The notes: generated from the sequence alone by a model not told the origin. DNA of 64,000 bases from Orobanche coerulescens (GCA_033398695.1 CM065801.1:102789170-102853169); one strand, 5' to 3'; shown: positions 10,716 through 22,987, numbered from the stretch's first letter. Program-made: numbers and translations.

Positions 10716-12770
10716 TAGAAATATAGGTTATCCACGGTTGGATTAAGAACCGTGGCTATAAGTTAGAGATAAAAAAAATATTTTATTTTAGCAACGATTT
10801 AACATAATAATTGTGGCCAATACCAAACATGTCCAAACATAAAGACATGGTTTTACACAAACCATGACTAAATAGTGCCGTATAACCATGGTTTTTGACA
10901 GTGGCCATTAACCGTAGATAACTATGGCCATAGGATATCATTTGGTCACGGTTTTGGTCTAAATCATGGCTTTATGTTATGATGGTTATTGTCTGTGGAT
11001 AATGACAGACATATGACTACATGAAGCTAGTATCTTGTGGCCAAAAAAGTAACGTAAATACCGCCACGAAAATATGTTCACCGTTGCCAAAGTCACACGT
11101 GTTTATGGCTACACTTTAAATTATTTTTGTGACCAAAAGGTATCAAATAGTCACTATTTTAAAAGACACCGTAATTATATGACATGTATTGATCACAGGT
11201 AATATGGAATTTCCTTGTCTATAAGTATAGCTAAGGCCACTGTTAAACTAAATTCATGTGGCTAAAAGGTAACCAATAGAGACCGTTCTAAAATATTAGT
11301 TCATGTGGCTATTCAGTAATTTATGGCCACATTTTTTTTGGAATTTTTCGTGACTAAAACGTAACCAATAGCCACAGTTCTAAAAATTTAGCTCATGTGG
11401 TTAATAATTATTTTATGACCACGATTTTAGTAATTTTGTGTGTCCAAAAGGTAATCTGCAGTCACGGTTCTAAAGTCAATGTAACTACATATATCATGTA
11501 TTAGCCATAATTTTTATTGTTTTGTGTGACCAAAATATAACTAATAATGATGGTTCTAAATATTAAGCATAACCATATGTCATGTATTGATCACGGGTAA
11601 TATGGAATTTCCGTGTTTATAAATATAGCTAAGGCCACTGTTAAACTAAATTCATGTGGCTAAAAGGTAACTAATAGACACCGTTCTAAAACATTAGTTC
11701 ATGTGGCTATTGAGTAATTTATGGCCACATTTTTTTTTTTTGGAATTTTTCGTGACTAAAACGTAACCAATAGCCACAGTTCTAAAAATTTAGTTTATGT
11801 GGTTAATAATTATTTTATGACCACGATTTTTGTAATTTTGTGTGTCCAAAAGGTAATTTGCAGCCACGGTTCTAAAGTCAATGTAACTACATATATCATG
11901 AATTAGCCATAATTTTTATTGCTTTGTGTGACCAAAATATAACCAATAATGATGGTTCTAAATATTAAGCATAACCATATGGCATGTATTGATCACGGGT
12001 AATATGGAATTTATATGGCTCTAAGTATAGTTAACACCACGGTTAACATAAACCCATGTGACTAAAATGTAACCAACAATCACGCGTCTAAGATTAAGTT
12101 CATGTGGCTAATAAGTAGTTTATGACCATAATTTTTATTTTTTTACGTGATCAAAGCCTAATCAGTTAACCATAACTATTTGTCATGTATTCACCATTAT
12201 TTTTATTATTTTATGTGATTGAAAGGTAAACAATAACCATAATTCTTAAAAATAAGTATAACCATATGTCATGAATTGGCCACAATTAATATAAATTTGT
12301 TGTGGCTAAAAATATAGCTAATGCTACAGATAAAACAATTAAATCAATGTGGCTAACAATTCGTGTGACTGATTAATAGTTCATGGCCATGTTTTTTATT
12401 ATTATTTTGCGTGACCAATACCCATGGTTCTAAAATTAAGCGTAGCTATATGTCATTAATTGGCCACAGTTTTTATTATTTTATATGTCCTAAAGATAAC
12501 CAGTAGACATGTTTCTCAAACTTAGACGTAACTATATGTCATGAATTGGCCACGACTAATATAAAATGTGTGTGTCTAAAAATATAGCTAATGCCACGAT
12601 TAAAATAAATTAATGTGGCTAATAGGTAACCAATAGCTACGGTTCTAACAATTCAGGTTGTGTGGCTTGGCCAATAATTTTATTATTTCACTTGACCAAG
12701 CTACGATTTCTAAAAAACAATCATAGCTATATATCATGAATTAATCATGATTAATGTGATATTCTTAGGG
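10716..12770. repeat. CACTA subterminal repeat region
   Basis: AT-rich, non-coding, with dozens of short degenerate words in both orientations (GGCCAC, GTGGCTAA, ACCAATAG, GGTTCTAAA). In CACTA elements such words are transposase binding sites. No ORF of interest. Confidence 0.65.
11191..11990. repeat. Tandem duplication, about 400-bp unit, two copies
   Basis: The phrase GATCAC(A/G)GGTAATATGGAA occurs at 11191, 11589 and 11991, and the about 400 bases between successive occurrences are nearly identical, differing mainly in T-run length and scattered substitutions. It expands the CACTA subterminal region. Confidence 0.85.
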
Positions 12771-13597
12771 CTGAAAAAATAAAAGAAAATATTTAAATGA
12801 AGTATGAGAGTTTATCCTCGTAATGTTAAATTTTAGTATATCGGTAGATTCTAAACACAATCCTCTTTTTCCTTATTTATAACATCAATAATTAGCCAAA
12901 AAAAATCTCATCATTAATATGATTATTCCTGGTCAACAAAGCACAGAGCACAATTTAGTGTAATAATGTAAGCAAAAACATTGTGTGACGGAGTATCTTC
13001 TGTAACCATTTAAATTTGTGTTATATATCTCGTTATTTTAAAGATCTAAATTCATGAAATTCGTTACATCTTAATGATTTGAACAAACTCCGGATTTGGA
13101 GCCTAAAATAAAGCAACCTCTAGACAATGTTACTCTATAATTCATATACTATACAATGTGTATTTATCTAATTATAATTTATAGATAAAGAGCATGGGCC
13201 TAGGTTGGAAATCTCGAGGCAAGTATTAATTATTGCATACTACATACTTTATGAGTTAAAAAACGAGGGACAAATCCCTTTTTGCATAATTTTTTAAGTC
13301 ATCAATGACCGAAGAGAATATTTAATACATACTCTAATGTAGGGAGTGATTTCTAAAGCTGCCAAAACAATCTACAACAACATATATTATAATCCCCGAT
13401 ATATTGTTTATGTAAACAATATGAATACTGAATAACATAAAATCTACACAATCTGTCCACAATAATCGCTCGCAAACAGCTTAAAAGGGTATCCAGTACC
13501 AACTGATTACATACCACTTTAAATATTCTTGCAAATAAATTAAATTTAATTTGGACAAACAAAATCCGATTCGAAAAAATATTAAAAGCACATAGGC

Positions 13598-13720
13598 ACA
13601 TCGAGCGGTTCGGTTCGGTTAGCAAGAAAAAATCGGTTAACCGGAACCATTTTAGCGACATAGGTGGACCCGCTAACCGGACCGCTTTACACTTTCGGTT
13701 AACCGAACCCGTAAAAACTG
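13598..13720. repeat. GGTTAACC-rich direct repeat, copy A
   Basis: About 120 bases rich in CGGTTCGGTT and the palindrome CGGTTAACCG, closely similar (estimated over 80% by eye) to 14155-14275 in the same orientation. It looks like the terminus of a small non-autonomous element, but no TIR or target site could be fixed. Confidence 0.6.
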
Positions 13721-14154
13721 TTTCTTTTTCTTGTTCTTCTTTCCTTCCTTCCTGTTATTCCTTCCTGTTATTACCTGTAACAGCACAACAGTTTTTCTGT
13801 CAAAACAAAAAAACTATTTTAAGACATTGAAAAATGTCTTAAAATATTATTTTTATTTTAAAAATAAAAAAATATTATTTTTAATTTTTATTTTAAAAAT
13901 AAAAACTATTTTTTTTCTGTAAAAAAACTATCTTAAAACATTATTTTTATTTTCTCTCTACTTTACCTTCCAAATACTGTATCATCAGGATCCGCCGCTT
14001 TTGTAAGACATTGAAGAGTGTCGAGGAAAATTTGTAATTTTAAAAATTGTAAAAGTTCTATTTTGTAATTAGCTGAAGAAATAATGCTACAAGAAAACCA
14101 ATGCTACAAAAAATAATGCTACAAGAAAACCAAAGCTACAAGTTTTTCTAGGGC

Positions 14155-14275
14155 TGTCGAACGGTTCGGTTCCGGTTAACCGGACCGAAAAAATCGGTTA
14201 ACCGGAACCATTTTAGCCATAAAGGTGGAACCGCAAACCGGACCGTTTTACATTTTCGGTTAACCGGAACCGCAA
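14155..14275. repeat. GGTTAACC-rich direct repeat, copy B
   Basis: Partner of 13598-13720, offset by about 557 bp. Contains the perfect 12-bp palindrome CCGGTTAACCGG. The preceding TAGGGCTGTCGAAC resembles the start of many plant hAT-type MITEs, which is only a hint. Confidence 0.6.
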
Positions 14276-15121
14276 TAAAGTATGTTGAGTAACACATTCA
14301 AAAACACAAAATCAATAGTGATCAAGTGCATATAATATAATATAAAAATCGTGTGAATCAATGTTGAAATAATGTAACAAAAAAATTATGTGTCTATATG
14401 TGTAATAGTGTATAAACACATGTGAAATGTGTGATGAAATGTGTGTGTAATAAGTGTAGCAATGTACACGAGTAAATAAAGCATATAAAAACGTATGTTA
14501 GTAAAGTGTAATATAATGCTTCGAGTGTGTAAGAAAGAAAAAACATAAAGTCAGTGAACACACTGTAAGCTTACATTGTCATAACCGTAATAAGTTGTAA
14601 ACAAAAATGACTGCTAATAAAGAAAAAGATTGGTTAAAAATAAATGGCTAAATAAAATATCAAAACAATACAACATGCATGATGATATCATACGCAGTGT
14701 ACCAACAGTGGGATAAATGAATTATGTGCAATGTCAATGCAATAAAAATAAGCATAAGGTTGCATCCTGTGGTAGCCAGGGAACAACAAACCAACCATAA
14801 TGCAGAGCTCAAATTGACTTAATATAAGTGCTACAAAGCAAAGCAAGATGTGGGATCATGTAAAAAAAAAACGCAGCAAAAAACGTGAACAATGAAAAAA
14901 AATTGATGCACACTGGAATTGAATCAAACAAGTGCTACGACAGTACATGTACTTTTTTTTATTAAGGAAGACACGAATATCCAAGTACACCAACAAAGTA
15001 TTTGAATGCAGAACACATATACAAGTATACAAAAATTCTGTCAAATACACTAAGAATATAGATTGAAATTGAATACATTATTACCTTGGCAGTATCAGCA
15101 AATTAAGAGAGCCGGTGCGGA

Positions 15122-15753
15122 TCATTTGGCTTTGCGTACAATGATACCCCGACAGTCGGTCTGAAAGTAATCATCTCGGGATTCCTTACCCAAGTCAAAT
15201 GGATCTACATGCGGCAAGATAGTATCATTCCGAGGAATAATTACTGTACTAAATTCCTCATCGATGTCATCATAGGCATCTCTGTAATTCTTGGGAGGTG
15301 TCATACGGACTATGGACTTTTTCTTATCAAGCGGGTCTTTCACATAAAATACTTGCCTAGCTTGTGATGCTAAAATGAAAGGATCATCCTTGTGTCCTAA
15401 TCTATTCAGTTCAACCAAGTTGTAACCAAGACTATCTTTTTTCACTCCATGTTTGTTGTCAACCCAATCACACTTGAATAGAGGAATTTTTCTTGTATGA
15501 TAATCTAGCACCCATATCTCTTGCAGAACACCATAATAGAATGCTTGACCGTAGGTTACGCCTTCCCTAGAAATGTGCATATAAGTTGCCTCAACGCAAA
15601 AACCCCACTGTTTTGGTAAATTCTACCTTCACGAGATTTTGTGCGAAACAGGTATCCGTTGATGTGATATACATCGTATTTCATTACCTCAAGGTGTGGG
15701 CCGTGTGATATCCACCTTAAAGTGTCCGAGATACTTTCTTTAGCGACCGCCAA
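15122..15753 (-). pseudogene. CACTA transposase C-terminal part (DUF4216-like)
   Basis: Two frames joined by a frameshift near 15556-15580. The upstream one reads ISHGPHLEVMKYDVYHINGY and FRTKSREGRIYQNSGV; the downstream one reads FYYGVLQEIWVLDYH, IPLFKCDWVDNKHGVKKD, NRLGHKDDPFILASQARQVF and YVKDP. This is the DUF4216 domain that follows TNP2 in plant CACTA transposases. A TTTCAG on the minus strand at about 15762 looks like a splice acceptor. The function of the domain is unknown; broken here. Confidence 0.8.
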
Positions 15754-15993
15754 CTCTCTCTCAACCTGAAATTCATTATAAGGATAAAGCTCATCTTAAA
15801 AAAAATAACAGATTAAACAAACCAGTTCGTAACCATTTGCCGAACGTTTTACTATGCTCTTTCTCCAACCATGCTTGTCGTTGAGATGGATGTTGTTTTC
15901 TCAAATAGACCATGTGCCGAATGGAAATAATGAATGTTATACGTATTAGAAGCTTTCAAACAAATCAACAGACAATAAATTACTAACCAATAC

Positions 15994-17240
15994 TTACTTT
16001 ATATAAGGCTCGACTTCAGGCGTATTCTGCATTACATAGAAATGCGCTTTCAAGAATAGTTCAGGAGAAACTTGAATCAACTTACTACCTGATAATGGTT
16101 TCCCGTCATCATAAGTAGTAGAAGCTGCACAACTTTCGTATGTGTTATGGTTGTCAGGTGGAATCCCAATTGTCTTCATGCTTCTTTGATACTCACCGAA
16201 AAACTCAATTGTCTCTTCTACAACATTCTCTTCGGCGATGCGTCCTTCAGGCTTATTTTTATTCCGCCCATGCCCTTTAATAATCTTCATACACCTTTCG
16301 AATGGATACATCCATCGAAAGCATACTAGACCACATAACTTCACTTCTCTAGTGAGATGCACAGTTAAATGAATCATGATATCGAAAAAAGATGGAGGAA
16401 AGTATTTCTCGAGCAAGCATAACGTCACACAGATATCTTCTTGCAATTTATCTAGCTCTTCCACATGGATTTCTTTACTCGATATTGATCTATAGAATAA
16501 ACAAAACCTGATAATAGCATATCTCGTGGGAGTCGGCATAAATAACCGTATCGCAATGGGTAAAAATTGTTGCATTAACATGTGATAGTCACGTGATTTA
16601 AGACCTATCAGCTTACGATCTTTTCGATTCACCAGGCTGGAAAAGTTTGAACAATACCCTTGTGGAACCCTTAACTCGTATAATGTTTCACAGAACTTGT
16701 CCTTTTCCTCCTTGGTTAATGTGTAACATGCTGTGGGTAGTATTGTTCCGTTACCGTGTGTTTTAGGTTCCAACTCTGGTCTCAACCCAAAATGCACCAA
16801 ATACATTCGAGCCTCGAATCCATCCTTCGTCTTCCCAGGCATGTGCAACAATGTTCCGACAAGACTCTCGCACACATTATTCTCGACATGCATGAAATCT
16901 ATACAGTGCTGGACTGAGTTAAATCGCCAATAACTAAGACATCGATGCCATATGTTGAATTTCTTCCAATAAGTGGTTTCCTTGTTTTCGTCATTACACT
17001 TAACCACTTTTTTTGACGCTTTCTTCCTTCTTTTCATCTTTCCACCTCTTCCAACTGAAGTCTGCACGGATTCCATTTCACCATCCCTCACTCCCTTTCC
17101 CCATGTGTTCTTTATAAATTTCACCTCATCGTATATTTCTTCACCACTCATAGGTGTCGGAGCAGTGTCTAACTCTTGTTTTCCATTGAATGCCTTCTTC
17201 TGCCTTCTGAATGGATGATCATAAGGTAGGTACCTTCTAT
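15994..17240 (-). pseudogene. CACTA transposase: TNP2 C-terminus and DUF4218
   Basis: A 385-codon frame (15994-17151), extended upstream to about 17240 in the same frame, carries the last part of the TNP2 domain (WKKFNIWHRCLSYWRFNSV, CIDFMHVENNVCESLVGTLL) and DUF4218 (EDICVTLCLLEKYFPPSFFD, HLTVHLTREVKLCG, FRWMYPFERCMK). The minus-strand GTAAGTATTGG at about 15993 fits a splice donor leading to the DUF4216 exon. The transposase cuts and pastes the element by its termini; the upstream part is in another frame. Confidence 0.88.
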
Positions 17241-17764
17241 GACCAGCATAACTCTGTTTGCCTGAGTAAGGAAGCCTTACACATTGAGTTTTTTTTCCTA
17301 CATACTACACAACCTTTGTATCCGCTGTAGGGGCAACCACATAGTGTACCAAGAGCAGGGTAATCATTTATTGTCCATAAAACAACTGCACGTAGAGTAA
17401 ACTTCTCTTGTGCATATCCATCGTATGTTTCGACTCCCACCTCGAATAAGAACTGAAGATCATCAACCAAAGGTTCTAAGAAAACATCAATGTCCTTACA
17501 AGGAGCACCAGATATCAATAACGACAGCATGATGAACCTTCTTTTCATACACAACCATGGTGGAAGGTTGTAAATCACAGTTAAGACTGGCCATACACTG
17601 TGATGTTTGTTGCCTCTGTTTACATCAACTCCATCAGCCGAAATACCTAGCTGCAAATTTCTTGGATCGTTAGCAATTTCTGGGTATCTATTATCTACTT
17701 CTCTCCATGCTTGTGAGTCTGCGGGATGACGTAAAACACCATCTTTTTTTTCTGGTGGTCTCAT
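17237..17764 (-). pseudogene. CACTA transposase: TNP2 core
   Basis: Contains GVLRHPADSQAWREVDNRYP, LQLGISADGVDVNRGNKHHS, NLPPWLCMKRRFIMLSLLIS, DIDVFLEPLVDDLQFLFEVG and CGCPYSGYKGCVVC, the TNP2 signature with its Asp residues and Cys-rich end. A frameshift near 17290 joins it to the next part and another near 17700-17764 to the previous one. Normally one gene of about 1000 codons; here at least four fragments. Confidence 0.9.
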
Positions 17765-18624
17765 GCCATATCAAATCTTTCGCTGTGGACTTTGATTGGA
17801 AGAGTCGTTTCATTCTCGGGATGATAGGGAAGTACCATAGTACTTTTGCCAGAATATTCTCGTATATTTTTCCCGTTTTGTCATCTTTTTTCCATCTTGA
17901 TTTCCCACAAGTGGGACACACTTTGAGATCCTTGTACTGGTTCCTATACAGAATGTAATCATTGATACATGCATGTATCTTTGTATACCTTGAACCCATT
18001 GCTTTCAATGTTCTTTTAGCCTCATATGTACTTTTCACCATTTCATTACCTTCAGGGAGCATCTTTTTTATCAACACTAGTAGTTCAGTAAAGAATTTAT
18101 CTGATGCTCCGTACTTACTCTTCAAGTTGAATAGTTGAACCATTGCAGACAACTTTGTAAAATTGGGACATTCTTTGTACAACAGCTTTTCAGCATCTTG
18201 AAGTACCTCCTGATACTTCTCATGGTCCTCTAAGAAACTGTCTTCTGTAGCGTGAACCATTTCTATAGTTTCTGTAGTATATGTTGGAATTCTCATTTCA
18301 AAATCAGCAAAGTCTTTAGTGTGCAAGTCATTGTTGACATTAACACTTCTTGATGAGACATCTTTCTCCCCATGCTTAGTCCATTTGGTATAGATTTGAT
18401 CGATGCCCTTGCTGAATAGGTGATGATCTACCTCATCCACATCAAGAATGTAGTGGTTTAAACAGAACATACATGGACATGGAATCTGATTTTTTTTCGC
18501 TTGTGTTTAATGCGTCCATGTTCCTCGAAATCTTCAATTGGTGGACAACATACTTGAGACATGCTGCAACTCCAACTTCATACGTTTTTTTGGTTCTATA
18601 TGTACGCATCCAAGATTTATCCAT
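17691..18624 (-). pseudogene. CACTA transposase N-terminus (transposase-associated domain)
   Basis: MDKSWMRTYRTKKTYEVGV (from 18624) is the start of the transposase-associated domain (PF13963 type) found ahead of TNP2. A frameshift near 18470 leads to CMFCLNHYILDVDEVDHHLF and GIDQIYTKWTKHGE. Further down, LKVCPTCGKSRWK and VLWYFPIIPRMKRLFQSK form the linker to TNP2. The ATG at 18624 is the natural-looking start. The gene reads toward the element terminus at 10683. Confidence 0.85.
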
Positions 18625-18767
18625 TCTGAATCACCAAGAGAGTGGCACCTACATGGACAAGACAAAGTTGTTAATAACCACCCGTAAATTTTTGTGAAAA
18701 ATAAATAATGAGAACTAAGATTGATAGTGGAAAGCATTCTTGACCTGGTGAAGAAAGACAAAAACAA

Positions 18768-20403
18768 GGATAACGCAGCTTAAAATACAACCAAATACAT
18801 TTTAAATTCTATAACAAAAGACAATATTTTGCTCGAATTTATTGTAAGTGGCTAACCAAATATATTTTCCTTTTCCGCACAAAATATATTTTCCAACCAT
18901 GACACGACATGCATGTTTTTTCCATAAATCGATGCTGATATCTTGTAGTGTTTTTTGTAAGATTAGAATCTATTTTATCTTCTAAGATATCATTTTATCT
19001 TCTTTTCATTTCGGGCAAACACTTTTATATGAAAAACAAGCCTAACTCAAAGTCTTCTAGCATGTCAGATTTCCGCAAAGAGGGATATTAAGGGTCTCAA
19101 GTAAATAAAAACTTAGCATCAAGAAATGAACAACACCAGTGGCGGATCTCCAAATTTATATAACATAAGGGGCACAAAAAATTAACTTAAAAATAGTATT
19201 GAAATATCATTACAAATCAGAAAGAACATATCAAAACTGTAGCCAAAATTGCTTCATCAAATGCAGTAAACAGAAAAAGCAGCTTAATTGGAATAATAAA
19301 GAAAAAAAACATAAATAAAAGCTAGACAGTTAGGGTCTACCATTTAAGAGAAACCGATTGGTGAAGTAGCGAGAATGTGAGAGCCGAGAGGGAGAGCCGG
19401 AGAGGAGCTCAAGCGGTCGCCTATATCGGAGACGGCGAAAATTGGAAAATTTGCGAATGGAGAAGAGCAGAGAAGCGGGGGCGCGCAGAGCAAGTATTTC
19501 TTCAATGGGTTGTTTCTTTCTCTGTTTTACAAGTATTACAACATAATATTTCAGACAAAATATTTTATTATTAAAAAAAAGTTCGATGCCAACATTTATT
19601 TTTGAGGATCTTCAACATGAATTTTGATACAAAAATTTGTTAAGTGTGTTATAGAGTTTAATATAATGGGAGAAAGTGTCTCACATTAGCATCGTATTAA
19701 GTCAATTAATGTCCATTACATCAACAATTTTTGAAGGCATACCGAAAAAGGGTAGGAAAAAATTTTGGGGACGAAAGTAGTATGTGATTAAGTCTTAATA
19801 TATGTGCCTATTAATGTATGTTTTATTATTTTTAATTATTATAATTAAATAAATATCATAATTTATTTTTTTATGTAAGCAATAAGTCTCAAATCTAATT
19901 TCATAAAACTGAATTAATTTACTTTATTTTACATCAATTAATTTTACTAAATATTAATATCCTTATTTTTTCTAATACATCTTTCATGCAATCAGTCATT
20001 AATTTAAATCCATCAAATTTACTATATTCAATATGGTTGTTTAATTGAAGATCGTGAAATAAGAATTGATTTGATATATTTTTTCATTAAAAATAAACTT
20101 GATATAAAAATAATTTATAAATATTTAAAATTTTAAGCTAAAAAATGAAGGAATAAATTTTCTATTGGAAGATGAGTGTAAGTTGTCGAATAAAACTCCA
20201 ACGACATATATTCAAAATTTTTTTTTTTTTTTTTTTCTGAAAATTTAAGAATACATCTCTCCTTATATATGCTATATTTTTTAATAATTTTTTCTGAAAA
20301 TTATTTTCAAAATTTCACTAACTTTATTAATAATAATAATATGATCATTTCACTAACTTTATTATTTAATCATTACATTATTATTATTAACTTTATTATT
20401 CGG
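18768..20403. other. AT-rich non-coding stretch with a GC-rich island
   Basis: No supported gene. CAGTGGCGGATCTCC at 19138 resembles the start of many plant hAT-type elements, without a matching end. 19370-19500 is a GC-rich, purine-rich island (pyrimidine-rich on minus) standing out from its AT-rich surroundings. The rest is AT-rich with a T-run at 20216-20236. May include the unrecognised right end of the CACTA. Confidence 0.5.
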
Positions 20404-20547
20404 CCCTCTTCCAGTCCCAACGTCTGGAAGGGGGTTAATCCAAGCGCCTATGTGGCGCTCGAATGGAGTTGAGGTGGCACTGCCACATCAATTATGACGC
20501 CATCCCAATATTGGTCTGACGCATAGCCCCATACCAACATTGGTATG
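20404..20547. other. Cluster of five consecutive hairpins
   Basis: Inverted repeats follow one another: 20404-20414 with 20424-20434 (11 bp with one G-T pair); 20443-20448 with 20454-20459 (AGCGCC/GGCGCT); 20474-20479 with 20481-20486 (GTGGCA/TGCCAC); 20505-20514 (CCAATATTGG, palindrome); 20530-20537 with 20540-20547 (CATACCAA/TTGGTATG). They end just before the satellite. Confidence 0.75.
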
Positions 20548-20556
20548 ACACAATGT

Positions 20557-20630
20557 TGAACTGATTAGGTTCAAATTTTAGTTTGAACTTAATCCGTTCA
20601 AATTTCAAATTGATCAACTTCGGTTTGAAC
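20557..20630. repeat. Satellite fragment left of TE2
   Basis: Same repeat as 30301-32670 (GTTCAAATTTCAAATTGATC and variants), separated from it by the TE2 insertion. The last five bases TGAAC are the target-site duplication. Confidence 0.9.
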
Positions 20631-21590
20631 TGTAACACCCAGAGATATTCGGAATAATTACAGCGCCGTAAACCCTTTAAGTAAGGATTTACAAGGCTAA
20701 ATAAAAGAAATGTAAATATAATCCAACCGTACAACTGAAGTTCAAAATACAGAACTGATTCAACTGATCCAATGAGTTAACTTATACAACCATATCGAAA
20801 ATGACATTATTAAAACACACGTACTCGAGTACTAAAGTGAACCAAGAAGACAAATCTCAATAACAATAAACCTCAACCACAACACTGAGCCATTTCATCG
20901 TCATGTCGGTACTGTGGTTGCCTCCCCGCTCCTCGGCTACCTGAACATCAAAACAATGTCCACCCCCGAAGGGGTTAGCAAGACAATGCTAGTACAAGTA
21001 TCATAATACATAAATCAACAGTGCATCATAAAACATACAAAACGGAGTTCCGTCATCGGAATACAACGATGTGAATCCTCACGATTCCATCAACACAATA
21101 CAGGGTAATCCAGCGATCCAGCGCCCTTGGTATAGATCCCCATGATGATCCCGTCGGACCAACGCATGGTGGACATTCGATCCAGCGCCCTCAGCATATA
21201 TCCTCATGACCCCCTTCGGATCATTTACAATATAAACCATGCAATCATGCATACATATATGCATTTCGATATGTCCATTCATACGAACAATTAATCACGA
21301 ATACCACAAGAAATCAAAGAAATTAATCTCATACTCGACAATATGAACAAAACCATATGCATGATCAAAGTTCCAATATAAACCAACTCAACATATGATA
21401 CTTGCCTCGAAAATGGCAAGAATGAAATACTCCAACAAATGACACGCGTCCGTATGCCACCGCTCCTCGATCGTCCCCTATGCAAGGCTCGGACCTAATA
21501 AATAATAAAGAATTCATCTCATGCCGTACGAATGTCTAACAATCCGGTTTACAGCCGCAAGCTCTAAAAATGAATTCTGCCTGAACTACT

Positions 21591-21805
21591 TAGCGTGCGC
21601 TACGTACTCTACGTAACGTGCGCTAAGCCTGCCCGTTAACGTACGCAAATAACCAAGTTTAGCGTACGCTAGCTGTGGTATCTTGTGATCTATCTGATCA
21701 GCCGACTATCCTGCCTGATGACATAATGTACGTTACGTACCAAACGTAGCGTACGTTACTCATTCCCGATAGCGCACGTTAATATGCTTATCTTAGCGTG
21801 CGCTA
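21591..21805 (-). promoter_or_regulatory. Second palindrome array (downstream of TATA) in TE2 3' LTR
   Basis: Eight 12-bp boxes of the TARCGTRCGYTA type start at 21591, 21614, 21637, 21660, 21724, 21747, 21770 and 21794. Steps are 23, 23, 23, 64, 23, 23, 24. The array lies in the R/U5 part, downstream of transcription start in element orientation. The spacers between boxes differ from one another. Confidence 0.6.
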
Positions 21806-22508
21806 ACTGTGCATGGCAGTTTACTACTGGGCAGAAAATTTGAGCTAAAGGTGATGAAACTCATGAAATCTTCAGTGTTAATACATGCCATCTCCGTGCA
21901 TATCATGCTCATACGGTTTGTGAAAGATCTTTACGTATTAAATGACTACGAGACACAAGGATAAGTATCATCATTACAACACCATAATTCATCTTGATCT
22001 TCAAGAAAATATCCTAAGTTCAATACATTCCAAGTCCCAAAACGTATGATTCCTTTATGTAAGGACATAAGAACTTGGTAATCTCCATATACTAGTCATA
22101 ATCGGTTTTGAAGATACATGAATAAGCTTAGGCGTTCAAACACTAAAAAGGTTCAACGGTTTATACGATAAATAAGTACCGAAACATCGCAAATATCCTT
22201 CTAACACATGATGTTCGACTACATACGTATCTAACTAACTATATAGTCCCAAATCATGATCAAAACATACTTCATAATAGTACTTAATATTGGTGAAGAA
22301 TCACCTACCTCAAAGTAGTGAAGAACAAGGAGGAACTCGAAGCAATCCAACGCCGAAGGCTTGAACACCAATCTCCAATGATCTACAATCTTCTACTCGA
22401 GTTAGGATGCTCATATGAAGGGTTTAGGATGAAGAGAGTGACTCTATAAGTCCAAGAATTCGGATGTGGGAAGTGAAAAGGCTGAAAATACGAAAAAGGA
22501 TGCTGTCC

Positions 22509-22516
22509 CATTTATA
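22509..22516 (-). promoter_or_regulatory. TATA box in TE2 3' LTR
   Basis: Minus-strand TATAAATG preceded by C; the other LTR has TATAAATA at the same place. It lies 12 bp from the first palindrome (22529). Confidence 0.65.
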
Positions 22517-22528
22517 GAAAGTGGTTAT

Positions 22529-22824
22529 TAGCGCGCGCTAGTCCATATTCATAGCGTGCGCTAACGGCTTACTGACTTCACTGTACTCAGCATTTAGCGT
22601 GCGCTATCCTCATATCAGTAGCGTGCGCTACCGCATTGACTTGGCTTTTTCCCGAAATCCGTCCAGGTTCATCCCGACATAAACCGACCGAGATCCGCAG
22701 CCGATCTCACCTACCACCCTGTCTCAATCATGCTGACTATGTGTAGCGCGCGCTAAGGTTCATACATAACGTGCGCTACGGATCCTAATTAGCGTACGCT
22801 ATACTTAGTCGATAGCGTGCGCTA
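22529..22824 (-). promoter_or_regulatory. U3 palindrome array in TE2 3' LTR
   Basis: Eight boxes (TAGCGCGCGCTA, TAGCGTGCGCTA, TAGCGTACGCTA) start at 22529, 22552, 22595, 22619, 22744, 22767, 22790 and 22813. Steps 23, 43, 24, 125, 23, 23, 23. All lie upstream of the TATA box in element orientation. Confidence 0.6.
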
Positions 22825-22974
22825 CATGCGCAGAATCACCATTTAGATCACATTCATGAAATCATGCGCTCAACAACACCGGATCATGAAATACGGAGAA
22901 TAATAATCAGATCAAAATGCAACAATTACAACATCCCAAGGTTCAATTACATATCAGAAATCTCGGGTATTACA

Positions 22975-22987
22975 TCCTTCCTCCCTA
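22975..22987 (-). other. TE2 polypurine tract
   Basis: Minus-strand purine run (TAGGGAGGAAGGA) abutting the 3' LTR. Confidence 0.85.

Larger units (their letters stand above)
12771..15121. other. AT-rich non-coding stretch with two direct repeats
   Basis: No convincing coding sequence. Contains long A/T runs (13800-13930) and the two GGTTAACC-rich direct repeats listed separately. Probably the 3' non-coding part of the CACTA element, perhaps with smaller insertions. Confidence 0.5.
10683..18770 (-). mobile_element. CACTA (En/Spm-like) DNA transposon, one terminus identified
   Basis: The left end begins CACTAGTACAAAA, typical of a CACTA terminal inverted repeat, and lies inside an old integrase gene with TTT before it as candidate 3-bp target site. 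Roughly 2 kb of subterminal repeats follow (many GGCCAC and GTGGCTA words). The transposase pieces (15122-18624, minus) are of TNP2 type, which belongs to this superfamily. I could not find a matching inverted terminus to the right, so the right boundary is only a minimum and the link between terminus and transposase is an inference from proximity. Confidence 0.7.
20631..22974 (-). repeat. TE2 3' LTR (2344 bp)
   Basis: Ends TGTAACACCC (20631) and GTATTACA (22974). Carries two copies of a repeated module around GTCGGACCAACGCATGG (about 21107-21235), against three in the other LTR, and two palindrome arrays, one in U3 next to the TATA box and one downstream of it. Confidence 0.95.

Noticed and set aside
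19138..19160. hAT or MITE starting at CAGTGGCGGATC
   Set aside because: No matching inverted end or 8-bp target site was found, so only a remark is kept in the stretch description.
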